DNA of 31,701 nt from CAYWNA01 sp964459305. Lineage in GTDB: Bacteria; Planctomycetota; Planctomycetia; Pirellulales; Pirellulaceae. Each line of letters opens with the position of its first letter. The stretch's first letter is position 1. The notes beneath the pieces were generated by a model. It saw only the letters and a program-made list of their open reading frames with translations, searched no databases and was not told the origin of the DNA. The stretch lies in the NCBI GenBank assembly GCA_964459305.1, contig CAYWNA010000154.1, forward strand, positions 1-31,701. The letters are read 5' to 3'. Of the stretch, positions 15,073-24,030 are shown piece after piece. The translations under genes and the position numbers were made by a program.

Positions 15073-16377
15073 ATGACTTGCGAAGGCAATCCCCTCAGTC
15101 GCCGTGGCTTTCTGACCGTTGGCGCGGTTGGAGGATTGGGACTGAATCTCGCGTCGTTCCTCCAGATGCGACAGGCCAAGGCCGAGTTGAAAAAGTACGA
15201 CTTCATCAAGGCCAAAGCCGACAGCGTCATTCACGTGTTTCTGCCTGGTGGCATGGCTCACCAGGAATCGTTCGATCCGAAGCCATTCTCGCCGATCGAG
15301 TATCGCGGTGAAATGGGAACGATCAAGACCAACACGGGCGAAGTCGTCAGCGAAGCGATCCCGCAGTTGGCCAAGATCGCCGACCGGTTCGCCATCATCC
15401 GGTCGATGACCCACGGCGAAGCCGCGCATGAACGCGGTACGCACAACATGTTCACGGGCTACAAGCCGAGTCCGGCCCTGCAGTTTCCGAGCTTTGGCAG
15501 TGTTATTAGCCACGAGTACGGCCCGCGAAACAACCTGCCTCCTTACGTGTGCATCCCCAACCAGCCCAACATCTATGCTGGAATGGGGTACCTGAGTTCT
15601 TCGTTTGCTCCGTTTAGCCTCGGTGCGGATCCTGCGTCCGGCGGTTTCAAGGTCCGCGACCTGAGCCTGCCAAGCGGCGTTAGCGACGAACGTTTCGCTC
15701 GCCGTCGATCCGCGTTGGAGGCCGTGAATGACTACTTCGCCGAGAAAGACAAGTCGGACAAAGTGGGCGCGATGAGCAGCTTCTACGAGGGAGCTTACAG
15801 TCTGATCAGCGCGCCAAAGGCCCGCGAAGCGTTTGACATCGACAAGGAAGATGCAAAGCTCCGCGATCGTTACGGTCGCAATCAAGCGGGGCAGCGTTTG
15901 TTGATGGCTCGCCGTCTGGTTGAAGCCGGGGTACGGATGGTCACACTGACCTATGGCGGCTGGGATATGCACAACGATGTTACGCCCGGCATGAAGCGGC
16001 AGATGCCGTCATTGGATCAAGCCTTGGCGACATTGCTGTTGGACCTGAAAGAACGCGGATTGCTGGAACGTACGTTGGTGATGGTATCGAGTGAGTTTGG
16101 CCGGACGCCCAAGATCAACCAGAATCGAGGCCGCGATCATTGGCCCAAGGTGTTCAGCGTCTTGTTGGCCGGGGGCGGCATCAACGGCGGTATGATCCAC
16201 GGCACGTCCAATGCCACCGCATCCGAACCGGACCTCGATCCGGTCGGCCCAGCCGATTTGGGAACGACGGTGTATCACCAGCTTGGCATCATCGCCGACA
16301 AGGAATTGATGGCGCCCGGCGGTCGGCCGATCGAAATCGTCGACGGCGGCAAGGTGGTCAAGCCGCTGATTGCCTAA
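15073..16377 (+). CDS. DUF1501 protein, Tat-exported, sulfatase/phosphatase-like fold
   Basis: The 434-residue product starts at ATG 15073, 9 bases after GGAG. A twin-arginine signal (LSRRGFLTVGAVGGLGLNL, Arg10-Arg11) predicts export. The rest is a DUF1501 domain with its usual landmarks: FLPGGMAHQESFDPKP, MTHGEAAHERGTHNMFTGY, TLTYGGWDMH, SSEFGRTPKI and GRDHWP. The spacing of Asp/His residues resembles alkaline-phosphatase/sulfatase-fold metal enzymes, and many members are annotated as sulfatase-like; no activity is established. It leads a co-directional cluster with PPC, DUF1549/DUF1553 and cytochrome/WD40 proteins, a combination repeated many times in planctomycete genomes. Confidence 0.9.
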   Translation: MTCEGNPLSRRGFLTVGAVGGLGLNLASFLQMRQAKAELKKYDFIKAKADSVIHVFLPGGMAHQESFDPKPFSPIEYRGEMGTIKTNTGEVVSEAIPQLAKIADRFAIIRSMTHGEAAHERGTHNMFTGYKPSPALQFPSFGSVISHEYGPRNNLPPYVCIPNQPNIYAGMGYLSSSFAPFSLGADPASGGFKVRDLSLPSGVSDERFARRRSALEAVNDYFAEKDKSDKVGAMSSFYEGAYSLISAPKAREAFDIDKEDAKLRDRYGRNQAGQRLLMARRLVEAGVRMVTLTYGGWDMHNDVTPGMKRQMPSLDQALATLLLDLKERGLLERTLVMVSSEFGRTPKINQNRGRDHWPKVFSVLLAGGGINGGMIHGTSNATASEPDLDPVGPADLGTTVYHQLGIIADKELMAPGGRPIEIVDGGKVVKPLIA

Positions 16378-16496
16378 GAAGCTCTGCTTCGCGAGTCCGG
16401 AAGTAGAGTCCTCCCAGATGCACTCCTGCTCCTGGTTTGGACACGAGGAGTGCAACGAATTTCCTCAAAGCGTTTTCCCACCAACTGAGGTTTGCC

Positions 16497-18941
16497 ATGA
16501 GTCGCTATCGATTGCTCACGATTCTGTCATCAATCGCGATGTTCTCTTCTGCCGCTGACGTCTGGGCCGTCGCTCCGTCGCTTTCCGCGGTGACGCCCTA
16601 CGGTTTTCAACGCGGGACGGAGGTGGAGGTCAGCTTCGCGGGCGCACGCCTGGGTGATGCTCAAGAGCTGATGTTCTATTCGCCTGGGTTCAAAGTGGCA
16701 GAGCTGAAAGCGGAAAAAGACAACCTAGTGAAGGCCAAGGTGGCCATTGCGCCCGAATGCCGCATTGGAATCCATGCGGTTCGACTGCGCACCGCCACGG
16801 GCGTCAGTAATCTGCGCACCTTTACCATCGGTGCCCTGCCCGATGTGCCGGAAAAAGAGCCAAACACTGATTTTGCTGCGCCTCAGTCGGTGCCGTCGGG
16901 GTCGACTGTCAGCGGTGTGATACAGTCGGAAGACGTGGATCATTTTGCTGTCGAGGCCAAGAAAGGCGAGCGGATCGTTGCAGAATTGGAGGGTATTCGC
17001 CTGGGCTACACGTTTTTTGACCCGTACCTGGCCATTCTGAATTCAGAGCGGTTCGAGCTTGCCCGGAGCGACGATGCGGCACTACTGCGCCAGGACTGCC
17101 TGTGTGCCGTCATCGCACCGGAGGACGGCAAGTACATCGTTCAGGTCCGCGAAAGTGCGTACGGTGGGAATGGAAACTGCAAGTACCGACTTCACGTTGG
17201 GAAATTCCCACGACCCACGACAGCTCTCCCAGCCGGCGGCAGGCCTAGTGAAGCGATGTCGGTTCGCTGGATTGGCGATCCGGCTGGCGAGTGGACGGAA
17301 GAAATCACACTGCCCAGCACCGAGACCTTGGAACACGGGCTCTTTGCCCAGGATCCGCACGGCATAGCGCCTTCGCCCAACGTGGTTCGAGTGGTCGACC
17401 TGCAAAACGCGATTGAAGTGGAGCCAAACGATGCTCGCGATGCCGCGACCGCAGCCACTGCCCCCGGCGCATTGAACGGCGTGATCGAAAAGCCGGGGGA
17501 TATCGACAACTTCAAGTTCACGGCCAAGAAAGGGCAGAAATTCGACATCCGCGTTTACGCTCGCAACACGCTGCGCTCGCCACTCGATTCGGTGTTGGTG
17601 GTTCGGCGCGCGAACGGTGCCGCTGTAGGCAGCAACGACGACAGCGGCGGACCGGACAGCTATTATCGATTTACCGCTCCTGCCGATGAAGATTATTACG
17701 TCGAAATCTACGATCATCTGCGCGGCGGCGGACCGGATTTTGCATACCGCGCCGAGATTGCGCCCGCTAAACAGTCGCTGACCATGACGTTGCCCGAGCG
17801 CACACGGTATGTGTCGACGACACTCACGGTGCCGCGAGGCAACCGCGTGGCATTGATGGTAAACGCGGGCCGGGCGAATTGGGGCGGCGATTTGGCGGTC
17901 TCGGTTGAAGGACTACCCCAAGGCATGTCCTTCGAGACGGTAACCATGCCAGCAAACCGGAATACGATCCCTGTCTTGTTCAGCTCCGCGCCCGACGCCC
18001 CGCTCGGTGGCACGCTGGCCGACGTGATAGGGCGGCCCGTTGACGAGAAGGTGAAAGTCGTAGGGCATCTTTTGCAGCGAACGATGTTGGTTCGCGGGCA
18101 GAACAACCGCGACGTCTGGGGACACGATGCAGAGCGCATGGCTGCAGTGGTCGCCGAGGAGGTTCCCTTCCAGTTGGAGATCGTCCAGTCCCAGGCTCCC
18201 ATTGCCCGGCAGGGTTCGAAAAAACTGAAAGTGGTAGCCAAACGGAAAGAAGGCTTCAAGCAGCCGATCGCGATTCGCATGTTGTACAACCCGCCGGGCA
18301 TCGGTTCGTCGGGTTCGATTTCGATTCCAGCCGACAAGAACGAAGCGGTGATCCCGTTGACGGCCAACAATGGGGCGGCGATCGGTACTTGGCCTATTAT
18401 CGTCTACGGCACCGCCACCGCGGCGGGCGGGCCTGTCGAAGTGGCGACCCAGATGGCCAAACTTGAGATCTCGGATTCTTTCTTCACTTTCGTTTTCGAG
18501 AAGACGGTAGCCGAATTGGGCCAGGACACGGAATTGGTGGTCAACGTCGAAAACAAAATTCCGTTCGACGGTGAAGCTGAAGTCCAACTGCTCGGTCTGC
18601 CGGCCAATACATCGACTAAGCCTGAGCCCTTCAAAATCGAGAAAGACTCCACGCAAATGGTCTTCCCCATCAAAGTGGAGGAAAAGGCACGCCCGGCTAC
18701 CTACAAATCGTTGGTCTGCCGAGCCGTTGTAGTGCAGAACGGCGAACCCGTCACACACACACTTGGTACCGGCGAACTGCGCGTGGACAAGCCGCTGCCG
18801 CCTAAAGTGGCAGCGCCCAAGCCCAAACCACAGGCCAAGCCCAAACCGAAACCCGCAGCCCCGAAGCCTCCGGTGAAGAAGCGATTGAGCCGTCTGGAGC
18901 AACTTCGCCTGGAAAGAATGAAAGCACAGGAGGGACAGTAG
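16497..18941 (+). CDS. Exported PPC-domain protein with Lys/Pro-rich tail
   Basis: The 814-residue product starts at ATG 16497, 6 bases after GAGG; an upstream in-frame ATG at 16437 lacks a ribosome site and would bury the signal peptide. Residues 1-24 are the signal. An Ig-like segment follows (LSAVTPYGFQRGTEVEVSF). Two bacterial pre-peptidase C-terminal (PPC) domains come next at about 119-235 and 303-422, each opening with an E-x-EPN motif and containing D-x-DxF and AP-x-D-x-Y-x-V/I. The remaining beta-rich region has no clear name. Residues about 765-800 are a repetitive Lys/Pro/Ala stretch ending in a basic helix. It has no visible catalytic motif, so a binding or scaffold role is likely. 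The stop codon TAG lies inside the palindromic element that follows. Confidence 0.85.
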   Translation: MSRYRLLTILSSIAMFSSAADVWAVAPSLSAVTPYGFQRGTEVEVSFAGARLGDAQELMFYSPGFKVAELKAEKDNLVKAKVAIAPECRIGIHAVRLRTATGVSNLRTFTIGALPDVPEKEPNTDFAAPQSVPSGSTVSGVIQSEDVDHFAVEAKKGERIVAELEGIRLGYTFFDPYLAILNSERFELARSDDAALLRQDCLCAVIAPEDGKYIVQVRESAYGGNGNCKYRLHVGKFPRPTTALPAGGRPSEAMSVRWIGDPAGEWTEEITLPSTETLEHGLFAQDPHGIAPSPNVVRVVDLQNAIEVEPNDARDAATAATAPGALNGVIEKPGDIDNFKFTAKKGQKFDIRVYARNTLRSPLDSVLVVRRANGAAVGSNDDSGGPDSYYRFTAPADEDYYVEIYDHLRGGGPDFAYRAEIAPAKQSLTMTLPERTRYVSTTLTVPRGNRVALMVNAGRANWGGDLAVSVEGLPQGMSFETVTMPANRNTIPVLFSSAPDAPLGGTLADVIGRPVDEKVKVVGHLLQRTMLVRGQNNRDVWGHDAERMAAVVAEEVPFQLEIVQSQAPIARQGSKKLKVVAKRKEGFKQPIAIRMLYNPPGIGSSGSISIPADKNEAVIPLTANNGAAIGTWPIIVYGTATAAGGPVEVATQMAKLEISDSFFTFVFEKTVAELGQDTELVVNVENKIPFDGEAEVQLLGLPANTSTKPEPFKIEKDSTQMVFPIKVEEKARPATYKSLVCRAVVVQNGEPVTHTLGTGELRVDKPLPPKVAAPKPKPQAKPKPKPAAPKPPVKKRLSRLEQLRLERMKAQEGQ

Positions 18942-19082
18942 GACGGATTGCCAATCCGTCCGCTAAAGAGCGATGCGAAATATGACAACTAGATTGTGGA
19001 TGAATCTCACGACCTGCGACGTTCGGTCGCTGCGCAGCGAGCCACGATTGGCACCTACGGACAGATTGGCAATCCGTCCTAC
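18938..19082. repeat. REP/BIME-like element, GTAG...CTAC (family c)
   Basis: Outer arms 18938-18961 and 19059-19082 are inverted copies matching at 23 of 24 positions, around a 97-base centre. Each arm is itself a hairpin (GGACGGATTG with CAATCCGTCC on the left). The left arm begins GTAG and the right arm ends CTAC. The first four bases overlap the TAG stop of the PPC gene, so the element sits flush with, or supplied, that gene's end. Confidence 0.85.
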
Positions 19083-19166
19083 GAAGCAGCAATGCAGGGC
19101 CGAGGACGAATCCACAATGCCAGTGATACAGCCAGTTTGTCAGGGAAAGCCCTGGCCTACGATTAC

Positions 19167-19171
19167 GGAGG
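19167..19171 (+). promoter_or_regulatory. Shine-Dalgarno setting the GTG start at 19180
   Basis: GGAGG lies 8 bases before GTG 19180. The first ATG of the open frame (18973) lies within the palindromic element and would put 69 residues without a signal in front of the real signal peptide. This site therefore decides for the GTG. Confidence 0.8.
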
Positions 19172-19179
19172 TAATTACC

Positions 19180-21597
19180 GTGAAAGTTCGACTTTCCTTC
19201 GCTGCCGCAGTTCTCGTGATGTTGAACGCCTCGGCGTGGGGCGCCAGTATTACAGGCATCGACGTCTACCCGCCCGACGTCCACCTGAATACGAAACTGG
19301 ATCATCAACGCTTCATCGTGGTCGCTGCGCGCGACGACGGCGTGACCGTGGACGTAACGGCCGACGCGGCCGTCAAACTGGCCGACGACAGTCGAGCTCG
19401 CGTGGACGGCAACGCCCTGTACCCATTGGCCGACGGCGATACGACGCTCCAAGTCGAGTATCAAGGCCACAAAGCGGCTGCTACCGTCAACGTCAAGGAT
19501 GCAACTGCCGCCCGGCCGATCAGTTTTCACCTTGACGTGATGCCGATCTTCATGCGATCCGGGTGCAACGTCGGCAGTTGCCACGGTGCCGCCAGCGGAA
19601 AGGATGGCTTTCGCCTGTCGCTGTTCGGCTTCGACCCCAAAAGCGATTACCATCGAGTGACTCGCGAGGAAAGCGTTCGTCGCATCAACTTGGCCGTTCC
19701 TGAAAACAGCTTGTTGATTGAAAAGGCGATTGGCGCTGTGCCGCACACGGGCGGAAAACTCTTCACCGAAGACAGCCAGTACTACAAGACGCTGACCCGC
19801 TGGCTGGAAGCGGGCGTCCCATTGGACTCGGGCGAACCACCACACGTGACGGAGTTGGATTTCTATCCGCCGAAAGCCGTTATCGAAGGCCAGGACACGG
19901 CCCAACAGTTTATTGCTCGCGCTCACTACAGTGACGGCACCGACCGGGACGTGACCGATCTGACGGTATTTCTGACCAGCAACGACAATTCCGCGCCGAT
20001 CGACAAAGACGGCCTGGTGACCGCCGCAGCGCGTGGCGAAGCGTTTGTCATGGGCCGTTTTGAAACGAAGACCGTCGGTAGCCAAGTGCTCGTCTTGCCC
20101 AAGGATCTTCAGTACACGCCGCCGGAGATTACCGGCAACTACATCGACCAGTTGGTGGGGGCAAAGCTGATGAAGCTCCGCATTCTGCCCAGCGAAATCT
20201 CCACCGACGAAGAGTTTCTCCGCCGCGTCACCATCGACATCACGGGCACATTGCCGACCGAAGAGGAATACCATGCATTCATGTCCGACAACAATCCGGA
20301 CAAGCGAGGCAAAGTGGTCGACCAACTGCTTGCGCGAAAGGAATTCTCCGAGATCTGGGCGATGAAGTGGTCCGAGTTGTTGATGATCAAGTCCAGCAAT
20401 CAGGTCAGCTACAAGTCGATGTTCCTGTACAGCAACTGGCTGACCGACAAGATTGCCAACAACGTGCCGCTGGACCAGATGGTCCGCGAACTGCTGAGCG
20501 CCACGGGTGGGACGTTCAAGAGTCCCGCGACGAACTTCTACCAAATCGAACGCGACACATTGAAGACTGCCGAAAACGTCGCCCAGGTGTTCATGGGTTT
20601 CCGCACGCAATGCGCCCAATGCCACAACCACCCGTTCGACCGCTGGACCATGGACGACTATTACAGCTTTGCCGCTTTCTTCTCGCAAATCGGTCGCAAG
20701 ACGGGCGAGGATTACCGGGAGACGATCGTCTTCAATCGCGGCGGCGGCGACGTGCGCCATCCGGTGGGCAACCGTGTGATGGCGCCCAAGTTCTTGGGTG
20801 GTGACACGCCCGACGTGGCCGGCAAGGACCGGCGGGCCGTGGTGGCCGAATGGTTGACATCGCCGGAGAATCCCTACTTCGCGACCAACGTGGCCAATCG
20901 AGTGTGGGCTCATTTTCTTGGTGTGGGCATCGTTGATGAAGTGGACGATGTCCGTGTGAGCAATCCGGCCAGCAATCCCGAATTGTTCGAGGAGTTGGGC
21001 AAGAAACTGGTTGAATACAACTACGACTTCAAGCAACTGGTGCGGGATATTTGCAGCTCTGAGGCCTACCAACGGAGCTTTGTGCGAAACGAGAGTAATG
21101 CAGACGACGAGCGGAATTTTGCTCACGCCACCGTCCGGCGAATTCCCGCCGAACAGCTATTGGATTGCATTTGCCTGCTGACCGAGACTAAGGAGAAATT
21201 CCGCGGTCTACCGCTGGGCTCTCGCGCCGTGCAAATCGCTGACGGGAACACGTCGACGTATTTCCTTACTACCTTCGGCCGTGCCAAACGAGAAACGGTT
21301 TGCGACTGCGAAGCTACCACGGATCCGTCCCTGTCTCAGGCCCTGCACATGCTGAACGGAGCCACGGTTCACGGCAAGATCTCTCAGGGCGGTGTCGTCA
21401 AGAAACTGCTCGATCAGGGCATGCCGCCGGCGAAGGTGATCGAATCGCTCTACATCCGCTGCTTATGCCGCAAGCCGACGGCGAGCGAGACGGAGCGTTT
21501 GACGGCTGTTGTGACCGAGGCGGAGAATCCACAAGCCGGTCTGGAGGACGTTTTCTGGGCCGTGTTGAATTCGCGCGAATTCCTGTTTAATCATTGA
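19180..21597 (+). CDS. Exported Ig-like/cytochrome/DUF1549/DUF1553 protein
   Basis: The 805-residue product starts at GTG 19180 and has a signal peptide of about 22 residues (ending ASAWGAS). Domain order is a BIG2-like Ig domain (about 25-107), a planctomycete cytochrome-type segment with SGCNVGSCHG (Cys129, Cys134, His135), a second Ig-like domain (about 225-305), DUF1549 (about 320-520) and DUF1553 to the end. Inside DUF1549 is a canonical CAQCHNHPFDRW (Cys478, Cys481, His482), a probable covalent haem site. DUF1553 ends in the typical SREFLFNH. The family is greatly expanded in planctomycetes and is of unknown function; a periplasmic or surface haem-linked redox role is inferred. It follows the PPC gene with a 238-base gap holding a palindromic element. 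Confidence 0.92.
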   Translation: MKVRLSFAAAVLVMLNASAWGASITGIDVYPPDVHLNTKLDHQRFIVVAARDDGVTVDVTADAAVKLADDSRARVDGNALYPLADGDTTLQVEYQGHKAAATVNVKDATAARPISFHLDVMPIFMRSGCNVGSCHGAASGKDGFRLSLFGFDPKSDYHRVTREESVRRINLAVPENSLLIEKAIGAVPHTGGKLFTEDSQYYKTLTRWLEAGVPLDSGEPPHVTELDFYPPKAVIEGQDTAQQFIARAHYSDGTDRDVTDLTVFLTSNDNSAPIDKDGLVTAAARGEAFVMGRFETKTVGSQVLVLPKDLQYTPPEITGNYIDQLVGAKLMKLRILPSEISTDEEFLRRVTIDITGTLPTEEEYHAFMSDNNPDKRGKVVDQLLARKEFSEIWAMKWSELLMIKSSNQVSYKSMFLYSNWLTDKIANNVPLDQMVRELLSATGGTFKSPATNFYQIERDTLKTAENVAQVFMGFRTQCAQCHNHPFDRWTMDDYYSFAAFFSQIGRKTGEDYRETIVFNRGGGDVRHPVGNRVMAPKFLGGDTPDVAGKDRRAVVAEWLTSPENPYFATNVANRVWAHFLGVGIVDEVDDVRVSNPASNPELFEELGKKLVEYNYDFKQLVRDICSSEAYQRSFVRNESNADDERNFAHATVRRIPAEQLLDCICLLTETKEKFRGLPLGSRAVQIADGNTSTYFLTTFGRAKRETVCDCEATTDPSLSQALHMLNGATVHGKISQGGVVKKLLDQGMPPAKVIESLYIRCLCRKPTASETERLTAVVTEAENPQAGLEDVFWAVLNSREFLFNH

Positions 21598-21629
21598 GCA
21601 CCGTTCGAAAAAATGTGCGTACGATCGTC

Positions 21630-21688
21630 GTGGGATAGGCTTCCAGCCTGTCGTCCGATCGACCTGACAGGCTGGAAGCCTATCCCAC
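21630..21688. repeat. REP/BIME-like palindrome, GTGG...CCAC (family d)
   Basis: Arms 21630-21652 and 21666-21688 are perfect 23-base inverted copies with a 13-base loop. The left arm begins GTGGGATAGGCTTCCAGCC and also folds on itself (AGGCT with AGCCT around TCC). It lies 32 bases after the DUF1549/DUF1553 stop and could end or protect that transcript, but there is no T-run after it. Confidence 0.85.
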
Positions 21689-21800
21689 GGCCGCAAGGCC
21701 TAAGACCAACGTTGCTCCGACACGTATTTCTCAAACGAACCTAAACATCCTCCGATTTCAACACACCAATCCCAAATCACCCCAAAACCTGGCAGCTATC

Positions 21801-23549
21801 ATGAACACGAATCAGTCCAGCGGAAATGTGGTCCTGAAACGTTCGGCCGTTGTTGCATCACTCGCCGCACTTGGCGTTTGGCTGTCCGCGTCCACCGTTG
21901 TGTTGCTGGCCGCTGACGATGCCAAGCCTGCCGGGAACAAGCCGGCAGAGATTAATTACGACGAGCACATTCGTCCCATCTTTCGCGAGAATTGTGCCTT
22001 CTGCCACAACCAGGATGACAAGGAAGCTGGGTTGGCCGTGGATAACTACGTTGGGACGATGGAGGGTGGCAGTAGCGGCAAGGTCGTTGTTGCCGGCGAC
22101 GTAGATGGCTCGCGACTGTGGAAACTGATCAATCACACCGAAGAACCCTTTATGGCGCCGGATGAGGACAAGTTGCCCGCGGCACAGTTGGATCTCATCA
22201 AGAAATGGCTCGAAGGCGGGGCGTTGGAGAACGCCGGATCGAAGGCGGTGATCAAGAAAAAGGGCTCGATGGCGCTTGCCGCACCGTCTGGCAGCGGCAA
22301 ACCCGATAATCCTGCGATGCCGGAAGGTCTGGTCAAGGCCCCCGTTGTCCACTCGACGCGAGCCGGGGCTGTTACCGCGATCGCCTCCAGTCCCTGGGCG
22401 CCGGTGGTGGCGGTGGCCGGACAAAAACAAATCGTTCTGTACCATTCCGACACGGGCGAATTGCTGGGAGTGTTGCCTTTCGAGGAAGGCATACCCTACG
22501 TGCTCCGCTTCAGTCGAAACGGTTCGCTGCTCTTGGCGGCCGGTGGGCGTGGTTCCCACTCAGGCTGCGCCGTCCTGTACGATGTCAAGACCGGCCGCCG
22601 GTTAGTCAAAGTGGGCGACGAACTGGACGTGGTGCTTGCAGCGGACGTCAACGACGACCATTCCTGCATTGCGTTGGGCGGACCACAAAAGGCCGTGCGC
22701 ATCTATTCGACGGAAACCGGCGAGCTACTTCACCAAATCAAAAAGCACACGGATTGGATCTACGCCGTCCGCTATAGCCCGGACGGCGTTTTGCTGGCCA
22801 CCGGTGATCGAGCCAATGGTCTGTTCGTTTGGGAGGCGGAGACGGCCCGCGAGTATTTGGACTTGCGCGGCCACAAGGGGGCCGTGTGCGACGTGGCTTG
22901 GCGGCCGGATTCGAACGTACTGGCCAGCGCAAGCATGGACGGAACGGTCAAGTTGTGGGAAATGAACGAAGGCAAGAACGTCAAAAGCTGGAACGCCCAC
23001 GGTGGCGGCGTCATGTGCGCCAGCTACACACACGACGGGCGCATTGTCACCGCGGGTCGCGACAAAACGGCAAAGGCATGGAAGGGCGACGGCAGCCTAC
23101 TGAAGCAGTTCCCGGGCTTTGCCGAGTTTGCTTTGGAGGCCACATTCACTCACGATGGCGGGCGCGTCGTGGCTGGCGATTGGGCTGGCCAGGTGCATCT
23201 CTGGGAAACGGCAGATGCAAAACCGATCGCTGACTTGACGCCTAACCCACCAACGCTAGAGATGGTGGTGGACGCCGCAAAGGCCAAGCACGACGCGGCT
23301 CAGGCCGCCGCGCAGAAGGCCCAAGCCGAGTTGGCGGCAGCAGCAAGAGTGGCGGCTGACAAAGCCGCAGCCGATAAAACAGCGGCAGACGACGCGACCG
23401 CCGCAAAGGCAGAAGCAGAGAAACAGCTAGCCGCCAAGCAAACACCGGCCGAGATAGCGCAGAGGGAACTAGCCACGGCGAAAGCAGCGCTCGATCAGGC
23501 CATCGCAGACAAGAAAGCCGCCGAGCAGGCCCTCGCCAGCGCGGAATAG
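21801..23549 (+). CDS. Exported cytochrome c-type/WD40 protein with Ala/Lys coiled-coil tail
   Basis: The 582-residue product starts at ATG 21801. No Shine-Dalgarno is visible upstream, which is unlike its neighbours. A hydrophobic segment (about 15-37) is a signal peptide or anchor. A planctomycete-type cytochrome domain follows with ENCAFCHNQ (Cys65, Cys68, His69) and EEPFMAPDEDKLP. About six to seven WD40 blades fill residues 175-490, with clear repeats such as DWIYAVRYSPDGVLLATGD and VLASASMDGTVKLWE. Residues about 495-582 are a continuous Ala/Lys/Glu/Asp heptad-like helix, likely coiled coil. It is the last gene of the DUF1501 cluster and the second with a CxxCH haem motif. The tail may tether or oligomerise the protein. 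Confidence 0.88.
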   Translation: MNTNQSSGNVVLKRSAVVASLAALGVWLSASTVVLLAADDAKPAGNKPAEINYDEHIRPIFRENCAFCHNQDDKEAGLAVDNYVGTMEGGSSGKVVVAGDVDGSRLWKLINHTEEPFMAPDEDKLPAAQLDLIKKWLEGGALENAGSKAVIKKKGSMALAAPSGSGKPDNPAMPEGLVKAPVVHSTRAGAVTAIASSPWAPVVAVAGQKQIVLYHSDTGELLGVLPFEEGIPYVLRFSRNGSLLLAAGGRGSHSGCAVLYDVKTGRRLVKVGDELDVVLAADVNDDHSCIALGGPQKAVRIYSTETGELLHQIKKHTDWIYAVRYSPDGVLLATGDRANGLFVWEAETAREYLDLRGHKGAVCDVAWRPDSNVLASASMDGTVKLWEMNEGKNVKSWNAHGGGVMCASYTHDGRIVTAGRDKTAKAWKGDGSLLKQFPGFAEFALEATFTHDGGRVVAGDWAGQVHLWETADAKPIADLTPNPPTLEMVVDAAKAKHDAAQAAAQKAQAELAAAARVAADKAAADKTAADDATAAKAEAEKQLAAKQTPAEIAQRELATAKAALDQAIADKKAAEQALASAE

Positions 23550-23608
23550 AAGGCCGACTGATATACAGGACGGGCACCGACACGTGCGGACATTCAAGCT
23601 GACTGCAA

Positions 23609-23737
23609 GTAGGGCCAAGTCTTCGCGGCCCACCGAAATGGGCCTCCGATTCTCCAACGCTCGATCGTCCGATCCATGCACGCGTGATCGCCTGGAAAGC
23701 GGTTTCTGGTGGGCCGCGAAGACTTGGCCCACCCTAC
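23609..23737. repeat. REP/BIME-like element, GTAG...CTAC (family e)
   Basis: The left arm 23609-23634 begins GTAGGGCCAAGTCTTCGCGG, and the right arm 23708-23737 is its inverse with one extra 4-base TGGG block; otherwise they pair throughout. The centre is 73 bases. Ends are GTAG and CTAC as in the other elements. It directly precedes a transposase relic. Confidence 0.8.
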
Positions 23738-23763
23738 GAGGATGCGAGTCGAGCGCGGCGGCA

Positions 23764-24030
23764 GGCACAGGCGAATGCTTGGTCGGCAGCACGGAGGTGC
23801 TGGAGTCGTTGTTCGGGAAGTGGAAGACGTTGGAGCGTCAGGAGTCACAGAGCGGCATCACCGGATTGATATTGAGCCTCGGTGCCTTGCTCGGAGCTTG
23901 GCCACTGTCACGCATCCAAACCGCTTTAGAAGCAACGCCTGTGAAGCACGTCGTCAGTTGGTGCCAAGACAACCTTCCGTCAAGCGTACAATCCCAGCGT
24001 CGCATCACCCTGTCGGGACAGAAGGTGTAA
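23764..24030 (+). pseudogene. Transposase C-terminal relic (second family)
   Basis: The frame from about 23764 gives GECLVGSTEVLESLFGKWK, then SGITGLILSLGALLG, LETTP-like LEATPVKHVVSWC, and SVQSQRR before a stop at 24028-24030. I recognise this as the end of a transposase family found in planctomycetes, in which G-S-[ST]-E-V-[IL]-E-S-L-F-G-K is conserved. The frame continues upstream only into the palindromic element, where the translation makes no sense. The N-terminal part, including most catalytic residues, is missing. It is unrelated to the relic at 1764-2081. Family name not assigned. Confidence 0.6.

Noticed and set aside
16420..16453. GCACTCCT/AGGAGTGC inverted repeat between the DUF1501 and PPC genes as a terminator
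   Set aside because: The stem is 8 bp with an 18-base loop and no T-run follows, so termination is unsupported.
18802..21126. 774-codon open frame antisense to the PPC and DUF1549/DUF1553 genes
   Set aside because: The plus strand here encodes well-recognised domains with good ribosome sites. The antisense translation has no domain and results from the codon bias of the real genes.
23584..23763. Upstream part of the open frame leading into the transposase relic as a full gene start
   Set aside because: Its first 60 codons are the translation of a palindromic element, so it is not a real N-terminus.
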